A DNA stretch of 32,224 bases from an uncultured Eggerthellaceae bacterium (lineage in GTDB: Bacteria > Actinomycetota > Coriobacteriia > Coriobacteriales > Eggerthellaceae). Made by a program: the position numbers and the translations under genes. This document shows positions 1 to 6,800 of this stretch, in pieces. Below the pieces are notes generated by a model that was not told where the DNA came from, made no database searches, and was given only the letters and a program-made list of their open reading frames with translations. Where the stretch lies: the NCBI GenBank assembly GCA_934648845.1, contig CAKUFS010000026.1:1-32224 (forward strand), given 5' to 3'. How positions within the stretch are numbered: position 1 is the stretch's first letter; each line of letters starts with the position of its first letter.

Positions 1-76
1 GCGGACATGGCTCAGCTGGTAGAGCACCACCTTGCCAAGGTGGGGGTCGCGGGTTCGAACCCCGTTGTCCGCTCCA
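1..76 (+). tRNA. tRNA-Gly (anticodon GCC)
   Basis: Full cloverleaf. The acceptor stem GCGGACA (1-7) pairs with TGTCCGC (66-72), the anticodon stem CCACC/GGTGG encloses a TTGCCAA loop with anticodon GCC, and the T-arm has GGTTCGAACCC. The discriminator base is T73 and CCA is encoded at 74-76. The gene starts at the first base of the window, so its promoter lies outside. Confidence 0.95.
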
Positions 77-87
77 CGATAATCCTG

Positions 88-117
88 CAACCTGGAAGTA
101 GCTTCCAGGTTGTTTTT
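88..117 (+). terminator. Rho-independent terminator of tRNA-Gly
   Basis: A perfect 11-bp stem (CAACCTGGAAG / CTTCCAGGTTG) with a TAG loop is followed by five T, 12 nt after the encoded CCA of the tRNA. Confidence 0.9.
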
Positions 118-132
118 GTATTGCAGCGTGGT

Positions 133-165
133 TAAACGGGGTTCGAACCGATGAGGTGGAATTCC
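133..165. repeat. 33-bp direct repeat, copy A
   Basis: Identical to 471-503 over 33 bases. It contains CGGGGTTCGAACC (137-149), the exact reverse complement of the tRNA-Gly T-arm at 52-64. The rest of the repeat (GATGAGGTGGAATTCC) does not come from this tRNA. Its function is unknown; it may be a remnant of an integration site or of a degraded tRNA in opposite orientation. Confidence 0.8.
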
Positions 166-171
166 GTCAAG

Positions 172-195
172 AAAACGTGCCGGTGGCACGTTTTT
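172..195. terminator. Bidirectional-type hairpin after repeat copy A
   Basis: A 10-bp stem (AAAACGTGCC / GGCACGTTTT) closes on a GGT loop, with an A-tract on the left and a T-run on the right, so it could terminate transcription from either side. It follows copy A of the 33-bp repeat. Confidence 0.6.
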
Positions 196-253
196 AGGAA
201 TTCGCCCGACCGAGCTTGCGAGGGAGGGGTCGGGGTTCGCGCAGCGAACGCCG

Positions 254-273
254 GAACCCCGTTGTCCGCTCCA
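254..273 (+). repeat. Partial duplicate of tRNA-Gly 3' end
   Basis: The last 20 bases of the tRNA-Gly gene including CCA (57-76) recur exactly here. The sequence just upstream, GGGGTTCG followed by a short insertion, suggests a T-arm interrupted by about 14 extra bases. No full cloverleaf forms, so this is a remnant. A duplicated tRNA 3' end is also what tRNA-targeting integrases leave behind, but no integrase gene is visible in the window. Confidence 0.7.
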
Positions 274-280
274 AACTCTT

Positions 281-308
281 CGGCCGTTCTGACGAACGGC
301 CGTTTTCG
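281..308 (+). terminator. Terminator after the tRNA remnant
   Basis: A 9-bp perfect stem (CGGCCGTTC / GAACGGCCG) with a TGAC loop is followed by TTTT. It sits directly after the partial tRNA duplicate, as the tRNA's own terminator does, supporting duplication of a tRNA plus terminator unit. Confidence 0.75.
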
Positions 309-319
309 TTTTACGCTGC

Positions 320-430
320 AAAGCGCCTAGGCTGGCACAAAGGCTCTTGACGCTTTGCTCGCGCGACAACATCGCGTATCGGGATACGCTCGGTCGCGCG
401 CCGGGCCTTTCTGCTCAGCCGATGCGCTTT
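320..430. other. Long nested stem-loop (candidate structured RNA or repeat element)
   Basis: Five helices nest in order: 320-326/424-430 (AAAGCGC/GCGCTTT), 330-334/416-420 (GGCTG/CAGCC), 339-344/405-410 (AAAGGC/GCCTTT), 361-367/393-399 (GCGCGAC/GTCGCGC) and 374-380/383-389 (GCGTATC/GATACGC). This is far more pairing than expected by chance, but no known RNA family is recognised and no clear promoter is seen. It could be a small RNA or an imperfect palindromic repeat. Confidence 0.5.
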
Positions 431-470
431 TCGCTTTCAACAAGCAATTAAATTGTTATTGCGGCAACGC

Positions 471-503
471 TAAACGGGGTTCGAACCGATGAGGTGGAAT
501 TCC
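471..503. repeat. 33-bp direct repeat, copy B
   Basis: Identical to 133-165. The two copies bracket the tRNA remnant, its terminator and the nested stem-loop, a 338-bp period. Copy B abuts the terminator of the minus-strand gene that follows. Confidence 0.8.
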
Positions 504-551
504 CAAAATAAAACCGCCGCGAACCCTGCGTCTGCAGCGGGTTGCGGCGGT
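504..551 (-). terminator. Terminator of the minus-strand membrane protein gene
   Basis: Read on the minus strand, a GC-rich hairpin (ACCGCCGC ... GCGGCGGT, 513-551, with an inner AACCC/GGGTT helix) is followed by TTTTATTTT (512-504). It lies about 90 nt past the stop codon at 643. The interval 552-642 holds nothing else recognisable. Confidence 0.75.
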
Positions 552-642
552 GCTAAGAGCTTCTAGGGGGCTTTCTGGCGCTTAGATGCTATTAAACCTT
601 CTCTTTACCTTCTCCTTATAATCGTCCCGTGCAAAACGAGTC

Positions 643-1425
643 TTAATTCGTCATCCTAATGCCAACGTAGATTGCCGTATCGGGCATTCCTTTAATAGAA
701 TACGCATCGTTGAACTTCACGGCGGACACGCGCCAGAAATATGTTTCGTCGTCAATGTCGATTGTCCCGCTCTTGAAAGTGTTTCCCGACTCGTCAACGC
801 CTTCTTTCGTCATTTCGCAGCCTTCGCCATCGAACCCCTGGTTGTGAACAGCATTCAGAATTGCTTCTTCAATGGTTGTTGCTTGGAAATCGGCGTAGCG
901 GATGCGGAAGTCTTGGTAGTTCGTAAGGTCCATGGTAACGCGCCATCCGCCGTTGAGCACTTTAGAGGCTGCAAGGATGTCCATAGAGCCAATACCGTTT
1001 TTCAGGGCGACGGTGCCTTCTTCGGCGCTTACATCATCGGGCAGTTTGAATGCGTCAAACACGCTATCGGTTACATCGTCTACACCCAGTTGCACCAGCG
1101 TGTAGTGCTCGGCAAGCTCGTTGTAGACGTCTTGTGCGTTACTCCACGTAATATAATCCTTCATATAAGGGAAATCATACGTTGCTGTGCGCGCCATGTT
1201 TTGTTCGATCTGCGTTGACTTTCTTACTTCGGAAAAGTAAATGCCATCAGCTGCTTTCAATACGAAATTGACGGCAAGCACCGCAGCAAGCACCACAATA
1301 ACGCCTGCAACGATAATCGACTTTCCCCTGATGGATTGGGGTCTTAGCAGTTTTTCGGCGTTCGGATACACCACGTTTCCTTCGATATGCGTATCGTTGG
1401 TATCGGCAGGATTGTGACCGCTCAT
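643..1425 (-). CDS. Single-pass membrane protein of unknown function
   Basis: This gene is not recognised. The 260-residue product has a polar N-terminus of about 37 residues, one strong transmembrane segment (about 38-60, IIVAGVIVVLAAVLAVNFVL), and a roughly 200-residue C-terminal domain without cysteine-rich or catalytic motifs. The short N-terminal part is probably cytoplasmic and the long domain outside. The acidic, Tyr/Asp-rich C-terminal part looks like a folded extracytoplasmic domain. The start is supported by AGGAG about 5 nt upstream of the ATG. It is transcribed divergently from terC and ends at its own terminator. A sensor, anchor or cell-wall-associated role is possible, but nothing in the sequence decides it. 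Confidence 0.8.
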   Translation of the reverse strand: MSGHNPADTNDTHIEGNVVYPNAEKLLRPQSIRGKSIIVAGVIVVLAAVLAVNFVLKAADGIYFSEVRKSTQIEQNMARTATYDFPYMKDYITWSNAQDVYNELAEHYTLVQLGVDDVTDSVFDAFKLPDDVSAEEGTVALKNGIGSMDILAASKVLNGGWRVTMDLTNYQDFRIRYADFQATTIEEAILNAVHNQGFDGEGCEMTKEGVDESGNTFKSGTIDIDDETYFWRVSAVKFNDAYSIKGMPDTAIYVGIRMTN

Positions 1426-1499
1426 CTTTTCTCCTGGTCTCCTGGTTGACTTGTCTGATTAACTTGTTTTCTGGAATTATAGCATTGCTCCCCAGGGGT

Positions 1500-1646
1500 G
1501 CTTTTGCTAATATGGTCGCACTGCGAGGGAGTAGTTAGCATTCCATAAATGCGATGCGTCAACAATCCTGCTTGCCAAACATCGGGCAAGCTGGCGTATC
1601 TTAATAAACGAGACTCACGGTGCCGTTGGGCGCCGTGAGTTTTTTT
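1500..1646 (+). promoter_or_regulatory. yybP-ykoY (manganese) riboswitch upstream of terC
   Basis: The stretch contains GAGGGAGTAG (1525-1534), a short hairpin GCATT/AATGC (1538-1552), then GCGTCAACAATCCTGC (1556-1571) and a CTTGCC/GGCAAG hairpin. The GGGAGUAG and GUCAACA boxes in this order are the hallmark of the yybP-ykoY family, which senses Mn2+ and commonly controls TerC/YkoY/Alx-type membrane proteins. The gene downstream is exactly such a protein, and a terminator follows the aptamer. The 5' limit is approximate. The leader from 1647 to 1792 is purine-rich, with nothing else recognisable. Confidence 0.78.
1613..1646 (+). terminator. Expression-platform terminator of the terC riboswitch
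   Basis: A 12-bp stem (ACTCACGGTGCC / GGCGCCGTGAGT, one G-U pair) with a GTTG loop is followed by seven T. It lies between the aptamer and the terC start, so ligand binding probably decides between termination and read-through. Confidence 0.85.
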
Positions 1647-1792
1647 GTGGGTGAAAACGGCTTGATGGCCGGTTTGCGAAGCAAGCGGGCAGGACAAGCG
1701 AACAGCGATACAAACGAGCAGCGAAGCAGACGAAATAAACGATAAGCAAGACGTAGCCGAAACGAAAGATAGAGAGAAAAGAAAGGTAACAC

Positions 1793-2635
1793 ATGGATTT
1801 GTCGATTTTTGCAACACCCGAGGCATGGATTAGCCTGGTGACGCTCATTTTCCTGGAGATCATCTTGGGTGTGGACAACATCGTATTCATTACTATCACA
1901 ACCGATCGACTCAAGGAAAGCCAGCAGCATATCGGTAGAAAGCTTGGTCTGGCGGGCGCGTTGCTGATGCGCATAATCTTTTTGTGCTTCGCATCGTATT
2001 TGGTGCATATGACAACGGCGCTGTTCACCGTTGACCTGGGCATTTACCGCCACGGATTCTCTGTGCGCGACCTGGTGCTTTTGCTGGGCGGTATCTATCT
2101 GCTGTATAAGGGCATCGAAGAGCTGACTTCCGTGGTGAAAGTAACCGACCTGCGCGATGAGCACGATGCAAAGCACAGTAAAGATACGTCGAAGGGTCGC
2201 ATTATCGGTTTGCCGCAGGCCATTGCTACTATTATGGTTATGGACGTTGTTTTTTCTATCGACTCGGTTATCACCGCTGTTGGTCTGGCCGATCACTTGA
2301 TCATCATGATCATTGCGGTTATCACGGCCGTTCTGCTTATGATGGTGTTCATCGATGCTGTTTCCGATTTTATCAACAAGCATGCTGAAATGAAGATCCT
2401 CGCGCTGTGCTTTATTACGGTCATTGGCATTTTGCTGATTGTTGATGGCGCTGGTTTCCACACAGGCATTGAGCTTTTGGGCATGGGTCTTGAGAAGCTG
2501 CTGGTCTACTTTGCCATGGTGTTCTCGGCAATTGTTGTATTCATTCAGCTGGCGTACAAGAAAAACTACGAGCAATTCGTGGAGGAAACGAAGAATTGCG
2601 CCGCGTGCGATGCGGCTGACGACGAAGACGAGTAA
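1793..2635 (+). CDS. TerC family integral membrane protein
   Basis: The 280-residue protein has about seven hydrophobic segments and both TerC-family acidic membrane motifs: LEIILGVDNIVFI near residues 21-33 and VMDVVFSIDSVITAVG near 147-162. Members such as Alx and YkoY export manganese or help metallate secreted proteins. The charged loop between the two halves (about residues 115-135) and the acidic tail with two cysteines (CAAC) are in the usual places. The ATG has GAAAGG upstream. A putative Mn riboswitch precedes the gene, which supports a manganese role over tellurite resistance. The gene ends 3 nt before a copy of the 29-bp palindrome and then a terminator. Confidence 0.92.
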   Translation: MDLSIFATPEAWISLVTLIFLEIILGVDNIVFITITTDRLKESQQHIGRKLGLAGALLMRIIFLCFASYLVHMTTALFTVDLGIYRHGFSVRDLVLLLGGIYLLYKGIEELTSVVKVTDLRDEHDAKHSKDTSKGRIIGLPQAIATIMVMDVVFSIDSVITAVGLADHLIIMIIAVITAVLLMMVFIDAVSDFINKHAEMKILALCFITVIGILLIVDGAGFHTGIELLGMGLEKLLVYFAMVFSAIVVFIQLAYKKNYEQFVEETKNCAACDAADDEDE

Positions 2636-2638
2636 CCG

Positions 2639-2667
2639 CGTGACAAATTACCCCACCTTTTGTCAAC
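2639..2667 (+). repeat. 29-bp imperfect palindrome, copy R1
   Basis: Arms TGACAAA and TTTGTCA flank the conserved centre TTACCCCACCT; the first two bases differ from the other copies. It begins 3 nt after the terC stop codon, in the sense orientation of terC. Confidence 0.85.
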
Positions 2668-2682
2668 ATTTCGAGCATTTGA

Positions 2683-2713
2683 AAACCCGAGGCGCCCTGC
2701 GTGCCTCGGGTTT
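2683..2713 (+). terminator. Terminator downstream of terC
   Basis: A perfect 11-bp stem (AAACCCGAGGC / GCCTCGGGTTT) has a 9-nt loop. The following T-run is short, so it may be moderate in strength or act in both directions. From 2714 to 2926 nothing coding is seen; the only structure noted is a small perfect hairpin at 2882-2902 (AGAAAAATG / CATTTTTCT). Confidence 0.7.
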
Positions 2714-2926
2714 GCGTTCTGCAGCGGTATATAGTTTGGGTCGAGATGTTTTCTGCCGCGATGCCGCCTAGAGATGTGGCGTCGATAAAAACGACCCACT
2801 TTTCGGTGGATTTTCTTCTATGCTGCTATCGGAAATCAGCGTTTCCCCAGGTCGCGAAAAAGTAAGTCTTGGCTAACCAACAGAAAAATGGTGCATTTTT
2901 CTCATGTTGTTGAAAAAACAGGTTGT

Positions 2927-3114
2927 AATTCGAAGTTGTGATAGGTTGGAAGTAGGTCGCTCTCTCGCTTTTGCGATAAACTTTAATGTAAACAAAAAAG
3001 AATAATTATGAACTGGTGCTTTACCGATGGTCATCTCGCACGAGTATCGTGTTTACCAGAAAACACCCTGATTTTCACTCTTGACCTACTTCCAACCTGC
3101 ATCAACCTCGAATT
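2927..3114. mobile_element. MITE-like element with 32-bp imperfect terminal inverted repeats
   Basis: The left end (2927-2958) and the reverse complement of the right end (3083-3114) match at 27 of 32 positions, including a perfect 15-bp inner part (GGTTGGAAGTAGGTC). The 124-bp interior is AT-rich and encodes no transposase. No clear target-site duplication is visible, so a pair of inverted regulatory sites is an alternative. Confidence 0.45.
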
Positions 3115-3177
3115 TCGGCCCCAAAATCCAACAGCATGAATCCCACGAAGTAGTAAATCGCTAGAAAGATTGAAAAT

Positions 3178-3206
3178 GTTGACAAAAGGTGGGGTAACTT
3201 GTCAAC
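3178..3206 (-). repeat. 29-bp imperfect palindrome, copy R2
   Basis: Minus-strand orientation, arms GTTGACAA and TTTGTCAAC with the centre TTACCCCACCT; one arm base differs (G for A) from R3-R5. It is the only copy not at the end of a gene, lying about 80 bp upstream of the candidate promoter of the giant secreted protein. Confidence 0.85.
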
Positions 3207-3288
3207 AAAGGGGCGCAGGGTAAAGCGATAGAGAGTGATGCGCGGCACGGAATCGTAACGCAAAATTGCACCAGCGAATGTTTGGGGG

Positions 3289-3318
3289 TTGACCCCCCCC
3301 CTGCTCGAGGGCGATACT
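3289..3318 (+). promoter_or_regulatory. Candidate promoter with a nine-C tract in its spacer
   Basis: TTGACC (3289-3294) and GATACT (3313-3318) are separated by 18 bases, and a run of nine C (3293-3301) occupies the start of the spacer. Transcription would begin near 3326, just upstream of the putative cobalamin riboswitch. The box matches are moderate. The position and C-run suggest slipped-strand control of promoter strength. Confidence 0.45.
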
Positions 3319-3339
3319 GGATGCACGCAACCGAATATT

Positions 3340-3490
3340 GAACTGCGCCGTTGGGTTCTTGGGAAGGAAGTGAGCCTTTCCAAGTTGGATGAATGGGGTG
3401 AGAAGCCCCGCGAGTCGGTCACCGTGATGCTGCACCTTTCCTTTGAATGCGGGGAGGGGAGCGGATAAGTCGGACCTCCGTTACCGCCGG
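3340..3490 (+). promoter_or_regulatory. Probable cobalamin (B12) riboswitch
   Basis: The order of conserved blocks fits the cobalamin aptamer: GAATGGGGTGAGAAGCCCC (the GAA..GGTG.GAA..CC core), GAGTCGGTCACCGTGATGC (matching the CCCGC.ACTGTGA block), a G-rich AAG-type segment, then GGATAAGTCGGACCTCC (matching the AGTC.GGA.ACC box). A terminator follows at 3614-3651, and the regulated gene encodes a DUF4430 domain, which resembles the transcobalamin C-terminal domain. The boundaries are approximate, and the ACTGT and final boxes deviate from consensus, so a covariance-model test is needed. Between 3490 and 3613 nothing else is recognised. Confidence 0.65.
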
Positions 3491-3613
3491 CGTAGGCGAG
3501 AACCGCCAGCACCGGGGACCCGCCAGCGTACCAACCATCACGCGTGAGCAATTTAAGCGAAGCGGCAAAGCTGCAAAACCGCGAATTCGTGCGAAGCGAA
3601 CGTGATTTCGAAG

Positions 3614-3651
3614 AAACGCCAGCGATCCCATTTTAGGGCTGCTGGCGTTTT
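3614..3651 (+). terminator. Terminator in the leader of the secreted modular protein gene
   Basis: A 10-bp stem (AAACGCCAGC / GCTGGCGTTT), extended inside by CCC/GGG pairing, ends in a T-run. Its place after the aptamer and about 180 nt before the chosen start codon fits riboswitch-controlled attenuation. The leader from 3652 to 3828 is GC-rich and purine-rich. Confidence 0.75.
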
Positions 3652-3828
3652 CCGTTTCTTTTCGGTGTGGGGAACGCGCACAACGCAACAATGTCGCTCG
3701 CGCGGAAGCGCGCGCTGCATAAGCGGGGTGCGCAAAGGTGTGCGGCTCATACCGGGCACGCACAAAGGACGCGCACCGCACAGGCGGGGCGCAAGAAAGC
3801 AAGAGACAAGGAAACGAAAGGAAGGGAA

Positions 3829-6800
3829 ATGCAGAAAGAGAAGAAACGCATGCGCGGCGCGCTGAACGTCTTCCTGTCGCTCGTGCTTGCAGCGGGCCTG
3901 CTGCCGGTGTTGCCGGCCGCGGCCGCGGCCGACGAGCCTGCGACGGCGGAGCTGGGAAGCGTGCACGTGACCGTGGAGAACACCACGTTCACCGCGCCGG
4001 TTGACGACGAGGCGCCCGCCTGGACGGGCAAGCTCGTGGACACCACCGTTGCGCTTGCCGCCGACTCCACCATGATGAGCTGCGTGCAAGCCGCCATCAC
4101 GTCTGCCGGCAAGACCTACGAGATGAAGAACTCCACTTACATGAAAAGCATCGCGGGTTTGGGCGAGTTCGACGGCGGCGATCAATCCGGCTGGATGGGC
4201 ACGCTGAACGACTGGTTTACGAATCAGACCTTCGATGCATTCACCGTGGCCAACGGAAAGCTTGCCGCCGGCGACGAGATCCGCGTGATGTACACGTGCA
4301 CCGGATACGGTGCCGATCTGGGCGGGGACTTTCTCAGCACGGACAAGTCGCTCAAATCAATCGAGTTCTCCGCTGGCACGCTGGACAAGGATTTCAGCAC
4401 ATCCGAGCACGCTTACACGCTGACCGTGCCACAGGGCACCGCATCGGTGAAAGTGCTGCCCACGGCCGCCAACAAGAACTATCAGGTGCGCACGTTTGTG
4501 GGCGATACCCAGTATAAGCGCACGGCGGACGTTCCGGTGACCGACGGCGCGACCATTACCGTGAAGAGCGGCTATGCGAACATGGATGCCGCGAACGATG
4601 CAGCGGATACAATCACCTATACGTTTGCCGTGAAGGTGGGCGGCGAAGCCCCCGAACCTGCGGCAAAAGTCATTGACAGCGGCACGCTGAATAACGCCAC
4701 GTGGACGGTGTACGATAACGGCGTTTTGAAGCTGGGCAAGATTGACGGCACCGATGGCAAGATGCGCGACAGCAGCCAATGGAGCACACCGGCCTATTCC
4801 AAAAAGTACGGCAAGTCCATTACCTCTATTGTTATTGACGAAGGCATTACGTATCTGGGCGATTACGTGCTTGCCCAGCTGACCTCGGCTACGTCTATTT
4901 CCTTCCCTGTCAGTTTGACCGATATGGGAGAAAACGCCCTGTACGGCTGCAGCAGCGTTACGGAATACCATTGCGCCGAGGGCGGTAGCCTTGTGATTGA
5001 CGGCAACTACTTGCTGAAGGATAACGGCGCAACGCTTTTGAAAATTCTTGATCCAACGCTTGTTACGGGCGCGGTTACGCTGCCGGCAACGGTAACGGCC
5101 ATTGGCGATCAGTTCAGTGGCATTACTGCCATGACGAGCATTGAGCTTCCTGCCGGTCTGAAGTCAATGGGCGCGTATGCGTTCGCTAGATGCACGGGTT
5201 TGACCGAGGTTACCGTTCCTTGCAATTTGACCGATGATGATTATGCATTTTCGGGATGCAAAAATCTAACTACTATTACTTTTTCGGAAGGCGTTACGAG
5301 CGTTATTAATGGCGGCATTGGCTATCTGAAGAATCTGACCACCATCAACTTCCCTTCGACGCTGACCGAGCTTAGTGGCGGCGCCATCAGCAAAAGCGTG
5401 ACCACCATCACGTTCGCTGAAGGTTGTGCTTATTCGTTTGAAAATGGTGTTATCACCAAAACTACCGATGCTGGTAAAGAAATCGTCAAAGTGCTTTCGA
5501 GCGCCTCAGTTGTCGATGAAAACGGCGTGCTCACCATCCCCGAAGGCGTTACCGCTATCGGAGCGAGCGCATATGAACGCCGCAGCGACATTAAATCCAT
5601 CGTGTTTCCCAGCACGTTGAAGACCATTGGTGATAGTGCGTTTGCGAGCTGCGCGAATCTTACGGGCGAGCTCGTTATCCCCGAAGGCGTGACTACGCTC
5701 GATCGGTTTGCTTTTGGCAGCACGGGTATTACGAAGGCCGTGATTCCCGGGGGCGTGACCGAAATTGGCAATCAGCTGTTCGATTTTTGCGAGAGCTTGA
5801 AAGAGCTGGTTGTGGGCAGCAATGTGAGCGATTCGATCTGCAATTCTTGCCCTGCTCTTGAAACTATCACGGTGACCGAGGGCGTTACCGCTATTACGAA
5901 TAATGCTTTCAGGACGTCGGAGGCAGAGGACCATAAGGCGTTGACCACGCTCAATCTCCCTGCCAGTCTTCAGCAGCTTGAAGCCTCGGCTCTGAAGAAC
6001 AATATGGCGTTGACCACCATCAACTGCGCGGAAGGCGGCAATTTCGCATTTGCGGACAATCTTTTGACGAAACCTGCTGACCATGCTCTTGTGTATGCGC
6101 TGCCCTTGATCAGCGGCGCGTTTTCGGTTCCCGAAGGAACAACAGAGATTGGCAGCAGCGCTTTTATCAACTGCGCAGACATCACGTCGGTTTCTTTCCC
6201 CGAGGGCTTGAAGACCATTGGCGCGAAGGCGTTCGAAGAAGGTCGTGATGGGAACCTTGCTGGCGAGCTGGTTATCCCCAGCACGGTTACGTTTATCGGC
6301 GATTATGCGTTCTCTAATTGCACGGGTTTGACTAAGGTGAATTGCCTTGATCCGGCGACACCTACCGATATCACTTATGGTGCGCGCGTGTTCCAATCTT
6401 GTACGGGTGTGACCGAAGTTCACCTGCCCCAGGGATTGACAGCATACGATGGACTTTTCTATAGCGCAACGAAGGTAACCGTGCTTGATATCCCCGAAAC
6501 GGCAACTTCGCTTGGCGGCAACGGGCAGAATTTCCGCGGCATGACGGCGCTGCGCAGCGTGTCTATGCCGGGCGTGACTGCACTGGGGTATATGGATTTT
6601 TACGGAAACAAGAACCTGGAAACCATTGATTTGTCGGGCGCTGCTTCTATTGGTGACACGTCTTTCAACAATATGGGCGTGAACATGAAAGAGCTGTACC
6701 TGGGTAAGCAATTGACATCGTTCGGCAATAACACCATGACGTATCCGACGTTCATCTATTATGCCGGCTCCCAGGAGGATTGGGGTAAAATCGAGTTCGG

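Noticed and set aside
1601..2575. 324-codon minus-strand frame opposite terC
   Set aside because: It runs antisense to an unmistakable TerC-family gene and through its riboswitch terminator.
3008..3139. Small plus-strand frame of 43 residues inside the MITE-like element
   Set aside because: The ATG has no Shine-Dalgarno sequence, the frame crosses the right inverted repeat, and no family is recognised. Too weak to call a gene.
3102..3551. 149-codon minus-strand open frame upstream of the secreted protein gene
   Set aside because: It overlaps the putative promoter, palindrome R2 and the riboswitch, has no ribosome site and no protein-like pattern.
3667..3828. Upstream GTG start adding 54 residues to the secreted protein
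   Set aside because: It lacks a ribosome site and would bury the signal peptide behind a basic, low-complexity extension. ATG 3829 has GGAAGGG and gives a standard signal peptide.
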